Positions 44,001 to 55,120 of a stretch of 64,000 nt of DNA are shown here, one piece after another. The stretch is from positions 1 through 64,000 of the forward strand of contig JAKSYS010000132.1 in the NCBI GenBank assembly GCA_022925895.1, written 5' to 3'. The translations under genes were made by a program, and so were the position numbers. How positions within the stretch are numbered: position 1 is the stretch's first letter; each line of letters starts with the position of its first letter. Origin of the DNA: Fragilaria crotonensis. Lineage: Eukaryota > Bacillariophyta > Fragilariophyceae > Fragilariales > Fragilariaceae. The notes under the pieces are model-generated. The model was not told the DNA's origin and did not search any database. It worked only from the letters and a program-made list of their open reading frames with translations.

Positions 44001-46606
44001 AAAGTGTTGAGAAGACTGGCCGCTGGGTTGGTATTGCTGAACACCAAGGTGATGTGCTGACTTACTTGGTGCTCACAGACGACACTCTTCAGGTTATTGC
44101 TCGCTCCAATGTTCGCTCTGCCCTTTCGCCAACGCACCCCAACTTTCGTGCCTATGCTCCCTCGCCTTCCGATGGAGGGGAGGATTTGATTCCGTTGAAT
44201 GTCGATCCAGGTGATTCTCCGCGTCAGCATGTCAAAGATATCATCTACAATTCGAGCGACCTTGCTGGTGTTAACGTTGATCCATCGGAACTCAAGCTCC
44301 CATACTTCACGCCTGACGAACTTTTGAATCGCACATTTCTTCACGAAGTTGACGGTCAACGCATGCGCGCCCGAGTCGTTCGGAAGATTATGGATAACGA
44401 TGCGCACAATCATCAAAATATCAAGTTTTTGCTCGAGATTGGTGCTGGTGAACATGACGAAATTATTGCTTACAATGAACTTTCGGATTTGGTTGAGCGA
44501 CAGGTCAATGAGGAGCGAAGCACTGATGATGTGTCTCCTTGGGTCTATGATGACATTATTGCGCACCAAGGTCCTTTGAAGCCAACTGATCCATTTTACA
44601 AAGGCTCTTCCTACAATGTTCTTGTTCGCTGGATGAATGGTGAAGAAACCTATGAACCCTTGTATGAAATGATCAAAGACGATCCGATTTCGGTTGCCAA
44701 GTATGCCAAGGAACAAGGATTGCTTGATACTCCAGGTTGGAAGAAGCTTCAGAAGTTTGCGCGTCGGATCAAGAAATTTCTGCGCATGGTCAAGCAAGCA
44801 AAGCTCCAGCGCGGGTCTCGTGGAATTCGTTTTAAGTTTGGAGTTCAGGTCCCTCGCAATTGGAAGGAAGCCATGGAACTGGATGAGAAAAACAAGTCAA
44901 CTTTGTGGCGTGACGCAATCAAGAAGGAGATGGACCAGATTGCGGAGTATGGAACTTTCCGCGATCTTGGAAGGGGAGCAACCGCTCCAGCTGGCTACAA
45001 GAAAATCACTGTCCGCCTTGTCTTCGATGTCAAGCATGATCTCCGTCACAAGGCGCGTCTTGTTGCAGGTGGCCATCTTACTGATCCGCCGAAGGACTCT
45101 GTCTATTCAGGTGTTGTTTCTTTGCGAAGCCTTCGTCTTGTTGCACTGTTTGCTGAATTGAATGGCTTACAGCTTTGGGCTGCCGATGTTGGAAATGCCT
45201 ACCTTGAAGCTTTGACAAAGGAAAAGGTTTATGTTATTGCTGGTCCAGAGTTTGGGGAGCTGGAGGGTCATATCCTCCTGATCCATAAGGCTTTGTATGG
45301 TCTTCGTACTTCTGGTGCCAGGTGGCATGAACATTTTGCCGACACACTTCGTGATCTTGGATTCACGCCCTGCAAGGCTGATCCTGATGTTTGGATGAAG
45401 AATTGTGGATCACATTATGAGTATATTTGCGTTTATGTTGATGATCTTGCGATTGCCATGAGAAACCCTCAAGAATTCATCGATGTTTTGGTCAATGATT
45501 GTGGTTACAAGCTTAAGGGTGTTGGTCCAATGGAGTATCATCTCGGAGCGGATATCTACCGTGATAATGATGGCACTCTCTGCTTTGGAGCCAAGTCCTA
45601 CATTTCTCGTATGCTTCGTACCTACGAATCGATCTTTGGGGAGCAACCAAAGGAATACTCTTCCCCCCTTGATCGCAATGACCACCCAGAGTTGGATACC
45701 TCCGATGAGTTGCCTGAGTCCGATATTAAGCGTTTTCAGTCACTGATTGGCGCACTCCAGTGGGCTATCAGCCTTTGTCGTTTCGATATTCAATGTGCTG
45801 TGATGACCCTTGGACGTTTTCGTGCTGCGCCGCGCATCGGACATATGCTGCGTGTCCAACGCATTTGTGGCTATCTTCGCAAGAAGCCTGATGCTGCCGT
45901 TCGTTTCCGTATTGGTATTCCTGATACGACGATCCATGTTGAACCTCCTCGTCAGAATTGGGAGTACGTCTACGGTGATTTGTCTGAAGAACTTCCGTTT
46001 GATATGCCTGTCCCACTTGGGAAACCTGTTCGGATTTCCACGTTTGAAGATGCGAATTTGTTGCATGACCACGTCACTGGACGTTCTGCAATGGGTATTT
46101 TACACTTTGTGAATCAGACTCCGGTGGAATGGTTTTCTAAGCGACAGAATACTGTGGAAACTGCTACGTATGGTTCTGAATTTGTTGTTGCTCGGACGGC
46201 AACTGAACAGATTATTGATATTCGTTACACGATTCGCATGCTTGGTGTGCCTTTGGATGGTCCTGCTTGGATGTTTGGTGACAATGAGAGTGTTGTTAAG
46301 TCTGCTACGATCCCGCATTCTTCTCTCATGAAGCATCACAATGCTTTGGCATACCACCGTGTCCGCGAAGCGATTGCTGCAAAGATCTTGCATTTCTGCC
46401 ATATCCCTGGTAATCAGAATCCTGCTGATGTTCTTACCAAGTTCTTGCCTTGGGCCACGTCCTGGCCATTGATTGAGCCCATTCTGTTTTGGAAAGGGGA
46501 GACCGATAAGTCTGCATCTGATGATGATCCTCAGACATTCTCCTTGAGTATCGCGTCCATCACAGAGGGGAGTGACAAAACCCTACTTGACTACTGGTAT
46601 GGTTGA
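41057..46606 (+). CDS. Copia-type Gag-Pol polyprotein
   Basis: 1849 residues from ATG 41057 (context AAGATGG). The frame is open 24 codons further upstream, but that part has no ATG and lies in leader repeat. N-terminal Gag region (about 1-500) without a CCHC zinc knuckle that I can find. Aspartic protease DGGANG at D544. Integrase core D799, D863, E898 (D and E separated by 34 residues by my count). I do not see the usual HHCC finger in front. Reverse transcriptase with YVDDLAIA at Y1460. RNase H residues D1665, E1708 and D1742. The product would make virus-like particles, copy the RNA and integrate the cDNA. The last 11 codons and the stop lie inside the 3' LTR. The gene is uninterrupted. 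Confidence 0.96.
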   Translation: MVSTRQTVEPTPFVHLMNNVLTSAMYATAFEAWGVTSVTDILSLTKEDIESEFPGADGATTRLRLMDRKKVLEVQDWFHEECEDPSADVWFGLTAEVLEEFRAARTAMTTSKSIPNLTSGNVAPDPAPPAASVDRAAPDLAYEFAKATKRSFSDLKQFKDAHQWTWWHRHLISTSRAQGIGNVYDVNFEPTTDAEKKLFKLQNEFAFSCLEQALHTADGKLFIREFQESGNARGVYQRLVATYNTGEAGRLKAEKIETELQDMRLDVRQWKKGCQAFLTAWEHKIRDLAELDPEAVTESKKWRWLRQAVLPHKTMEAAITNFDSLDKFARKMTPDGDGLGFQEMFNQLMDAATRHDKITKDNVANQQRRVQEGKFQTVTNKKGIKGSSDGKKADPAVVWKYYSPQDWEKLSVEKRKQILEQRKVTPRPPRSQRANSASTTTTQSSSMEAPASAAPIPATVIANQAQVDAQSVVSSSSAPSVSGSAVPGSTIRSMLSNAAHSRRDDDSVMVQEGKVYLRVKMANVKYRFRAHSAARTACTGSLIDGGANGGLCGSDVLILSETGQRCDVTGITNNAVTDLPIVQAAGLIQSSIGPIIGIFNQYASIGDGKSVHSCAQLRSFGTLIDDVPIACGGTQQLVTPEGYIVPLSIRDGLAYMDMSSPSADDLDRYPHVIFTSDAAWDPSLLDHEHALVPDVYHVDYTHGFQDHRVNDFGEVIFDHQARVEYCSVHAHEASVHRHDPHYEAMRPYLGWVNLERVKKTFENTTQWFRASVRLPFRHHFKSRFPAANVPRLHETVATDTFFSDVPAHDDGVLGHGGATMVQVYCGKDSQLTRGYPMTSEHDMYHTLEDFIRQEGAPDALLSDNAKAQIGKNVQQILRMYRIADFQCEPHYQHQNYAERRIQEIKKTVNALLDRTGTPAAYWLLAMLYVINLMNHLAVASLDWKTPLEVAHGQKPDISPFLQFRWWEPVYYEAPATSGFPSESVEKTGRWVGIAEHQGDVLTYLVLTDDTLQVIARSNVRSALSPTHPNFRAYAPSPSDGGEDLIPLNVDPGDSPRQHVKDIIYNSSDLAGVNVDPSELKLPYFTPDELLNRTFLHEVDGQRMRARVVRKIMDNDAHNHQNIKFLLEIGAGEHDEIIAYNELSDLVERQVNEERSTDDVSPWVYDDIIAHQGPLKPTDPFYKGSSYNVLVRWMNGEETYEPLYEMIKDDPISVAKYAKEQGLLDTPGWKKLQKFARRIKKFLRMVKQAKLQRGSRGIRFKFGVQVPRNWKEAMELDEKNKSTLWRDAIKKEMDQIAEYGTFRDLGRGATAPAGYKKITVRLVFDVKHDLRHKARLVAGGHLTDPPKDSVYSGVVSLRSLRLVALFAELNGLQLWAADVGNAYLEALTKEKVYVIAGPEFGELEGHILLIHKALYGLRTSGARWHEHFADTLRDLGFTPCKADPDVWMKNCGSHYEYICVYVDDLAIAMRNPQEFIDVLVNDCGYKLKGVGPMEYHLGADIYRDNDGTLCFGAKSYISRMLRTYESIFGEQPKEYSSPLDRNDHPELDTSDELPESDIKRFQSLIGALQWAISLCRFDIQCAVMTLGRFRAAPRIGHMLRVQRICGYLRKKPDAAVRFRIGIPDTTIHVEPPRQNWEYVYGDLSEELPFDMPVPLGKPVRISTFEDANLLHDHVTGRSAMGILHFVNQTPVEWFSKRQNTVETATYGSEFVVARTATEQIIDIRYTIRMLGVPLDGPAWMFGDNESVVKSATIPHSSLMKHHNALAYHRVREAIAAKILHFCHIPGNQNPADVLTKFLPWATSWPLIEPILFWKGETDKSASDDDPQTFSLSIASITEGSDKTLLDYWYG
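46564..46572 (+). other. Polypurine tract
   Basis: AGAGGGGAG immediately upstream of the 3' LTR; the position and composition fit plus-strand priming. It overlaps the polyprotein coding sequence. Confidence 0.85.
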
Positions 46607-46861
46607 GCTGGTATCGCGTACTGTATGCTTGAATACTGTACTACTGTCTGTTTCCTGACACGATACTACATTCTACACACATGGTATGTTTTCTACACAG
46701 TTTCTACATGCTTCGAATTATGGAAATCCTACGATTAAATTATAATTATTGTTGTTGAAAAATTGATAAGTACCATCGGTAGATTGTTCGGATTGATCAC
46801 CCGTTTCAATCTATCATACCACTGTTTGCCCCTGTTTTGCCCTTTCGTTTGCTCGCTGTTA
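46573..46861 (+). repeat. 3' LTR
   Basis: 289 bases, the same sequence as the 5' LTR. It includes the end of the polyprotein gene (to 46606). Confidence 0.95.
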
Positions 46862-46866
46862 GAGTA
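46862..46866. repeat. Target-site duplication GAGTA (right)
   Basis: Second copy of the five bases flanking the element. Confidence 0.9.
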
Positions 46867-48979
46867 CTATTGATCATGCTGTAATCATGTTTTTATCTGC
46901 AACTTCGTTGTCACGGCAGCAGGACTTGCTAGAGGTTTCAGAGATACTGGGTTGTACAATGAAGTCAACGTGCCCTTGTCCCTTGACATTTGTCAGAACT
47001 ACAGCATGCACCAGTTAGTTGATGAAGAAAGTTAAGGGAGTGTTGCAAGCACTCAAAAGTGAAACAAGAAGGAATGAAAGGTGGAAAAATCTGTGATTCT
47101 TGTTGCAGCATTTGAAGTCTAGTGTTAGGCCTAACTCTTGGGATCACTTCATGACAATCCATGATGCTAGTGGAAGTGGTGAGGTTTTGTGCACCAATAA
47201 GCACAAGGGAAATAACCACCATGCAATAAGAAGGATGAAAATTGCTGAAGTTGTTGCCAGCTGGGTTCATTATTTGCAACCAAGAATGATGCTGCGATGG
47301 CAATGACTGAGTTAGATCAACTACTTCCTGCTGCTGGTGATGAAAAAGATGCTGATCTTGTTTGTGGAAAGTCCTCATATGCATCCGAATTTCAGAGAAG
47401 GTGATCTCAGCAAACCTGAAGTATGGAAGCACATTCACTCCCTTGTCATGTCGGTGCAACAAGGCAAGTTTTGCCTTTCTGCTGACAAGTTGCAAGTATC
47501 TTTAAATAGGACTGAAAAGGGTAGCATTGACATGTATTTTGGTTATCAGGCTTGAAGCATTGTTAACAATGCGAACAAGAAGGTTGTAAGGAACTCCTGC
47601 GCAGTCCCTACTCTCTACTAAACCATAACTGGCGGACAGAGACAAAGGGATGCTGACCACTTGACAAATATCTCATGTGCAGGCAGTACTAGCTTGTGTA
47701 CATAAATATGGTAAGCAAACTTCAAATTGCATGTGCCATCTAGGAGATAGTAGATGTTGCAACCAACCTTATGCTTGTGCAATGTAGAATGCTTCCCTGA
47801 TTGGATGCAGTTGGCACACACAGCATTAAATTCAGTAGTTCAAAAATGGATACGGGACCAGCATAAGAACCTTACAGACGTTATTGCGAAGGTCATTGCT
47901 ATCTCAAGAAGATCTTGTTGTCTACAATGAATGTGACATTGGTGAGGTAAACAAGCTACGCCACAAGTTTGAAGGCCACCAATGAGATGAGGGGGTCACT
48001 CACTCATGACATGGAGTGTCTGGCTGTATTTCCAAATCCAGCAGCATCAATAGAATGCCGTTGTAAAATGTGGGAACTCCTTCGAATGTCTGTCAAGGAA
48101 GTCACACAAATCTAACTTTGAATTATTGCATCACCAATCATTCATAAGGGGCCATGTAGAGTAATTCTCAATGCATCATAACGTTGTTGCAACCAGATAT
48201 ACAGCCTACAGTATTACCAGCAGCAGCATTGGAGGAAATGAGGATTCCACTCCAACACTCCCAACATCTCCATCCAGCATACTAGTAACAGAGAGACTTT
48301 GCCTAGAACAAGGCAAAATTGAACAAAATTGAAAATGGTGGTAGACCGGATTCACCGACAAATTTCTCAAAAATTGAGCAGGTCAATAAAATGTCCTGCT
48401 TGATGGCAGTTTTGGCGTGGTATCTTCTGACATGAAATTGGATTGAATATGCATCAAGATTTGTGCCGTTTTGGTCACAAGACAAGAAAAAAGCTAAAAG
48501 CCCAACTGGCTCCATTGTGATGATCATGCCATCTCTGTAGGCATTCTGGAAAGAGGTTTGCTTACTGTAATGGTTTCAAGAATTTGCATGTGGTGAGCAA
48601 ATACGGTGTCAGCGGTAGCATAAATATCTGTCTAGTCTATCCTCATAATTATCATGACAGTCCTTTGAGAAAAGGGCTTTGGAATATATTTGAATGGTGC
48701 TCGTTCGGGAGCGACAGTGCGCTCGCGTTAGCGCGATGTTCACTCTTTTGACTTATAAACTATGGTCGTTACTGACTTTCATCATTCTTGATTGCCCGTA
48801 CTCACTCTGTTTATCAGACCCAACTTGGCAAACTTCGTCGCAACTAAGAGTCAACTTGAAAGGCACCTGATGAAGGGGCTACAATTAAATCCAAGGATGG
48901 GCCTAAAACGAGAAGGGAAGCAATCCATGGGTAACTGTGTTCCTACCTAGGTGATTAAAAGATTCCACTGGCCTTTGTT
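46867..48979. other. Gene-free stretch between two retrotransposons
   Basis: 2.1 kb with fragmentary open frames and no recognised motif. It probably includes the 5' part (LTR/leader) of the decayed element downstream, but I could not match it to any sequence after 53330. Confidence 0.4.
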
Positions 48980-51900
48980 CACGACAAAATGATTGCTTGT
49001 GCACCACACTTTTTCATAGTTGCAGATCCCGCCGCCATTGGTCAACAGAGAGGAGGTGTGGGAGGTCATCACGCGCAGCATTTCACGCAAACAGAAGTGC
49101 TGGCTTACGTCAAGCTGGCACAGCGAACGAGGGATGGCCGACTGGCATATGAGGAGGGTTTGTACACTCACTATCTTGGTCCTAAAACTGTGGACGACAT
49201 GGCCATGATTGCCAAACTAAAGTTGACATCCACTGTTACTACAATGCCGATCAGAGATGCTGGAATTTCGAAAAAGTATGTTAACATGCACAAATCTCAA
49301 CATTCTATTATGGAGGGTTTGGTAAAGCATTTACCTGAGCTGTGCTCAATAGTCAGGCAAATACGAGATGGAATTTTGTACTGATAAACATCACGACCCA
49401 TTTTATGTTGCATGCAACACTTTGTAACAACTCCGACGTGTGTGTGACCCTTTAGCAATATTTCAGCCTTACTAAACATACAACATCAATGACAAACAAG
49501 GGAACCCGAACGTTCATATCTCAGAAGTAACGGTCCGTGGTGGGAAATGCAAAGCTTGCTTCTGATGATACAGTGGAGGATAGAAACCACAGCATGCAGG
49601 CCGAATATGCTGCTCAATCTCTGAACCAATGCAAGAACAGTGGCTGCTGCCCCAGCCAAACATGGGCAAACAAAAGCAAGGGGCAAAGGGCAGCAAGGTT
49701 ATCAAAGGAACAATGGATAAGAGCAAAACAACTTCGCCATGCATTGACATCAGCATGACGACTGCTTAGAACTATTCAGTTGCTCAACTCAGTAAGACGA
49801 CGGCTGAACAACCGGCACCTGCTGATGATGACTCCTGTCGTGGTACCAAGTCCACTGATGACATGTCTAGCAAGGGTGGCAATCCTGTTGACACAGGGGT
49901 AACTGTACCAACCCTTCCGTTCTTACTCATCAGTCAAGTCATGCAAAGAAGTCCAAGCAAGTGACTCTGCCATCTACAATCTCTGTACTAAGATCTGTGG
50001 TGTGTTCCCTTGATGTATCCATCTCAGGAGGATCTAGTAGGACTCACCTCAATTTACACGCTGACCAGAGTGCAGTGGGAAGTAATGCTCAATTAGTACA
50101 CGCCTATGAAGATACTGGCTACCCCACCAGCCCTATAGCCTTGAGCCTTTGCACCGTCTGATGATGTGAGGCGAAATGATGTACCCAGTTCTTTCCTCAG
50201 CAACAGATCCGTCTGCTGATGTTGACAGGCATTACCTCATGTTTCCCACCAACACACAAGCTAATGCAAGATGAATATGAGACACTACTGCATTTGCACT
50301 TAACACGTGAGAAACCCAAATACAATCCACATGACCCGGCCTATGCCGAACACTAAAATCATTAACCAATTAAGTATTGACCACAGGGGACCAAATCGGC
50401 ATTCCTTCACCCTTGCATCACATCTGTACAGTGTACAGTCTCCATGACCCAAATGGTTGCTGATCATCAGATCAATTCAGGGGTATGACGTATGACGGGA
50501 TCAATTTGTCAGTATGTCAATGCATGTCGCCCGTACTCGAGGACGATTCGCTTCTTCGGAACGAACTTGCTACCGCAATAGTATGAACATTGTCGGCTGG
50601 TACTATACATTTTGATGTCAAGCACCTTGCTCATAATTGGGGCATCTATGTTGCGACTGCGTGAAGAATGGTCAAGTCACAACACAATGTGGCATCAGGA
50701 CTCTCCTGCATCCCACTTATTCTTGCCGTTTCAGAACTAATGATAGACATCTTCGGTACAGACGACTGCCTCTTGATTTTTAACCGACTCTTTGATCGCC
50801 ATCACTTTACCGTCATGGAAAAATACCTACGGTATTTCGCAACTCCAGACAGCTGGTGCCATTTGTACCCAACAAAGGCGAAGAAGAAGAGTCAGGCACA
50901 CAAAAGTCTCTTGCTCCTGTTTTAGCGCAAAGGGGTCCCAAACACGCTCATTATAGACGGAGCGAAAGAACAGGTCATGGGCTAGTTCCACAAAAAGTGT
51001 AGAGAGTTTGGAACACGCGTCAAACAAATGGAGCCGCATACACCAGCCATGGTCCAACATGGCAGAAGCAGCAGTCCGCAAACTTAAACAACGTGTCGGG
51101 AGCAAGAGGCGTATGAACCCTTCTTACTGATGGCCCATGACATGAAAGGCTTTAAGGCCAACTTCCTGAAATGGTTGTCAAATAAAGACACTGCTGACAT
51201 CTCCCAATATGCCATGTTCGGCCGGTTGGTCTGGCAAATAAGCAGATGGAACTGGGCCGGGACTTAGGTCCAGCAATCAATAAAGGTCCTGTGATGACCA
51301 GGAAGGTTACTTAGGCTGCTGGCAAAATGCTGGTCTATCAATTGACTGTACGGCGTGGTCAAACAAAAGACCGGCTCTCCAATGACATTCACAAGCTGCA
51401 GGGCACAAGGTTCACCAAATCATTGGAGAAACAAGCCCTTGGTGATGCATTCAAATATGAGGACGTTGCCAATGATCCCAAATTGGAAGGTCTTGGGACC
51501 CGCCCGACCTCAAGAAGGCAACAACTGACAGGTTACTGGAGAAAAACCCAATCCGGATAGACGATACGACCAGTGCGTTGGTGCCGAAGTGGCGCCCCCA
51601 ATTGGGGACAAAATCATGAATGCAACCGCTTTTGTCAGAAAGTGACAACTGTATGGTTCTTTGCATAATAAGGCCAATTCAAATCCAATCCTGGAGACTC
51701 AAACTTACTACTATGATTATGAGCTCCCGGACAGCCAACGAGCCGAAGCCAGCGCAGCTATAACTGCACAAAACATGCATGTGCAATGCAACATTGAGGG
51801 TAACAAGTATTTGCTGCGTGCAGGAATCACAAGACAGAAGCTTTGGTGGCTCGCGCAGATGTGTGGGCAACATGCAGACCGAACAAACAAATGCAAAAGA

Positions 51901-53330
51901 CCACCAAGAAGGGATGGCAAATGTGCATCAAATGGCAAGATGGAAGCACTTCATAGGAACATTTGGCATACTTGACGGAGTCCAAACCCATGGAAATTGC
52001 AGAGTATACTACTTTCAATGGCATCAATAGGGAGCCAGTTTTTGCCTGTTGGTTCCCCTTGTTCATGTTGAAAAGGAGAACCCAGCCATATCATAGCAGC
52101 AAAGAATCATGATGGGAATACTCCATGGCAGGATGACATACAAAAGGAAATGTCTAAAGTCCACATCACATTTGAGATGTGTCTGCCATTAAAACGATGG
52201 AAGACTTCCAGAGGAAAGCTTGCCTTGTTGCCGGGGGCCACATGACAACTGCAACCTCTGGGGCTGCTACTTATGCAAGTGTAGTCTCCTGTGCATCGGT
52301 TCAAATTGCGCTAACGATTGCAGCAATTAAAAATCGAAAATGCCTATTCAACCGCACCAGTGGGCAAGAAGATATGGTGCAAACTTGGTTCAGAGTTCAG
52401 GTCCAATTGTGGCGAATGCTCCATTATCAATTAGGTGCTCAATGGGCTCAAATGTCCTCCAGCAAATACATCCAAGCTGCTGTGTTAAACATCAAGGCAT
52501 TTGCTTCTTGCAAACACTTCCCAATATGAGGGAGGAAGTGGGCTAAATGGGTTTCCATGTCATTCCCAGCATTGAACTACTAGCTCTACAACATAGCTTG
52601 ACTCCACACCCCAACTAAATCCCGATCAGGCCTCGTTCTATCAATCGTCAAACTGGGGTGCACTGACATAATCACAGAGGTTTCCGATGTTGCTTTGTTC
52701 CTGGAAATGCCTTGTGAAGGGCATCTTGTTGAGGTTGTGTTTCACATGTTCCTGCATTTGGAAAAGAAACATAATGCCAGTATGATCAGCCAACTTCAAC
52801 CGTTTGTACCCCAAGGTTGATCGATTGATGTTCAATAAGTGCAACTGGAAAGCCTTCTACGGGAATGTGACTGAAGCAATCCCGCCTAGTGTTCCACCAC
52901 TCCGCAGAAAAGACGTGAACCTGTGCTTATTTGTTGGTGTTGATTTGGATCACGACGGTGATCAGCAAACGAGGACGAGAAGATCTCGAACTGGCTGGTT
53001 TCCTCCTCGTCAGCTATCTCAATATGTCTCCCGTGATATGCTGGTACTCAAAAGAGCAGTGAAAAACGGGTAGGAAGTTCCTCTCCGGGTACTCTGCTAT
53101 AAGTTGCAAATGATTGGTGTCCCCCTGGATTGTCAGCAACCTGAATCAGTACTAGCGCAGTTCAAGAAGCCATGGCCTTGGGCAAGTGTTTGACTGGGCA
53201 CATCTTGACCCACAAGAACCCAGCCAATTTGTGTATGAAGCTCATACCGGATGGGCAAAAGCGAGATCATTTGGTAGGTCTCATCCTTTACGACATGAAT
53301 GAGGATCACACTTGATCTCCTCCAAGGAGG
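48980..53330 (+). mobile_element. Heavily decayed Copia-like retrotransposon
   Basis: Copia polyprotein fragments appear in order on the plus strand, broken by many stops and shifts. Gag-like: GLYTHYLGPKTVDDMA and KYVNMHKSQHS (about 49100-49380). Protease-flanking region: about 49990-50340 (HADQSAVGSNAQLVHAYED). Integrase core: GVPNTLIIDGAKEQVMG and VKQMEPHTP (about 50930-51050), then TADISQYA (about 51195). Reverse transcriptase: RKACLVAGGHMT...TYASVVSC (about 52210-52310). RNase H end: CLTGHILTHKNPANLCMKLI and GQKRDHLVGLI (about 53187-53290). It belongs to a different subfamily from the intact neighbour. LTRs were not found. It is non-functional. Confidence 0.8.
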
Positions 53331-55120
53331 TTTAAAGTTCCAAGGTTGCCAGGGTTCCCTTGTAGTACGCACGTTCGTGGCGTCTCAATATCAGTTTTTG
53401 TGTTACGAGTTACGACAACGATGACCAAAGTCGGCACAATAGCCTCGTATAGATCGAGGGGGACTCAGAAAATGGCAAGTAGTGTATAGTAGTAAGCTCG
53501 TACGTACTGTAGCAGGCACGACAGTATGCTCTTCTTGCCTTGCCACGCACGATGTTCGGCCACTTTTTAGCAACGCCCGTTCACGGTTGATTGCCCGTAT
53601 TTACTTTTATATATATTACAAGAGTTGTGGGTACGAGTACCTCACATTGATCGGAGTGTCTACTACAGGAAACTGGACGTACAGTACCTGGTATGATACA
53701 ATCCTTTATAGCTTATAGAAGCAGGATGACTTGAATGGACAGCTGACACTTTTGGACAAATGGCTGTGGTATGCGTTGCGTAGAAACTATTGTAGGATTT
53801 GATTATTTTTTTTACTCGTTCAGGTTTTAATCAAAAACAAAAATATTGGCGGCTCTGGAATCCCCTTGCCATGATCTATTCATTTATGCAATAAAAATCG
53901 ACATTCAAGTGTGCTCCTGCATGCGCACCTACGCATTCAGTGTTGCTCCAATCGGTCAGTACCTGCACCCGGTAGAGGCTACGTGGCTACGTACTAGTAC
54001 CCCCACGTACCACGGTAGTTCTAGACTTACTGCGATCGAACACGCAACGAAACAAATAGACAATATCAACACATCAGATGGTATCAGAAAGCATTGAAGA
54101 AGGTAGAAAAGCAAAAAGCAACAGAATCAACAGAAGAAGTACAACAATGTGAGATGATGCCCAACCTTACGGAATTGATGGGGCGCTTTGAGATTGCGGC
54201 TGCTGGGGACAACTTTGACAGAGGACTATGCTCAAAGACATTCTCAAATTGCATGTTGGTGTCAGAATTAAAGGCATGTTGACAATGAAGAAGACAGACC
54301 TTGTCATTGATTTAACAAATCAATTGATTGCTTTAAGAGATGATCCAGCAGCTCGTTAGCCTAGTATGTACTATTGGTATAGTACTAGACTACTTCATCA
54401 ATACTAGACGAGAATGCTGTGGTTAGTTTTTATTAAATTACACCATTTAGGGTAGCTTAATTCTTGTTTTGTTCACTGGCAATATTCAAGGCCATGATCT
54501 CTTGTCTCCAAATCAGTAATAATATCATGAACTTAGGAGATAGGGTGACCACGGGCTGGTGTCGATAATTTAACTAGGCGAATCACCACGTGTCCAACCA
54601 AGTCAGCTTAATGAATTCGGGCCGAGACTCCCGAAAAAATACGACTCAAAATTCTGAGACAACTATCGATTCAAATAATAAAACTCAAAACGTATTTCGA
54701 CAGAACTCAATAAGATCTTTCGAATGGCCTATTCAGATATTGAAATTTGTTCCTACGAAGACAGTACGATTTTTGGAAACTTTTCGTGTCCAATACGTCA
54801 TCCTGCTTCTAGCTCTCTAAGAATTATTAGACCGGTACTCCGAGTACTGTACAATGTACTAACCTGTGGTAATTTGAGCACTGTGCACTTGATACAGTAT
54901 GGAGTATGGTGAACTGGATCACGTTGTTCACATCAACGAGGAGTACAAGTATCTCGCTGATCACAAGTCGCATTCCACTTGACGTGTAAAAGTAGCTGCG
55001 CTTTGAAGTTTGAGAAGAAGTGAGCTCTTTCGCTATTGTCTATCAAACGAGGAATTGATTGCTCGTCCCAGTTTCGACTGCAGTAGAGAATCACCTGTCC
55101 AGACACCCTTGCTGTCAAAA
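53331..55120. other. Gene-free spacer
   Basis: 1.8 kb with GTAC-rich tracts at 53480-53700, 54360-54400 and 54820-54910. Short frames such as 54094-54282 show no family. The last 100 bases are the presumed 5' region of the RBR-like gene. Confidence 0.45.

Larger units (their letters stand above)
39757..46861 (+). mobile_element. Complete Ty1/Copia-type LTR retrotransposon
   Basis: 7105 bases: 5' LTR (39757-40045), about 1-kb leader, one uninterrupted polyprotein gene (41057-46606), polypurine tract and 3' LTR (46573-46861). The LTRs are 289 bases each and identical as far as I can compare by eye. A 5-bp GAGTA duplication flanks the insertion. Domain order protease-integrase-RT-RNase H defines the Copia lineage. 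Intact coding capacity and identical LTRs indicate a very recent, potentially autonomous insertion. Confidence 0.96.
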
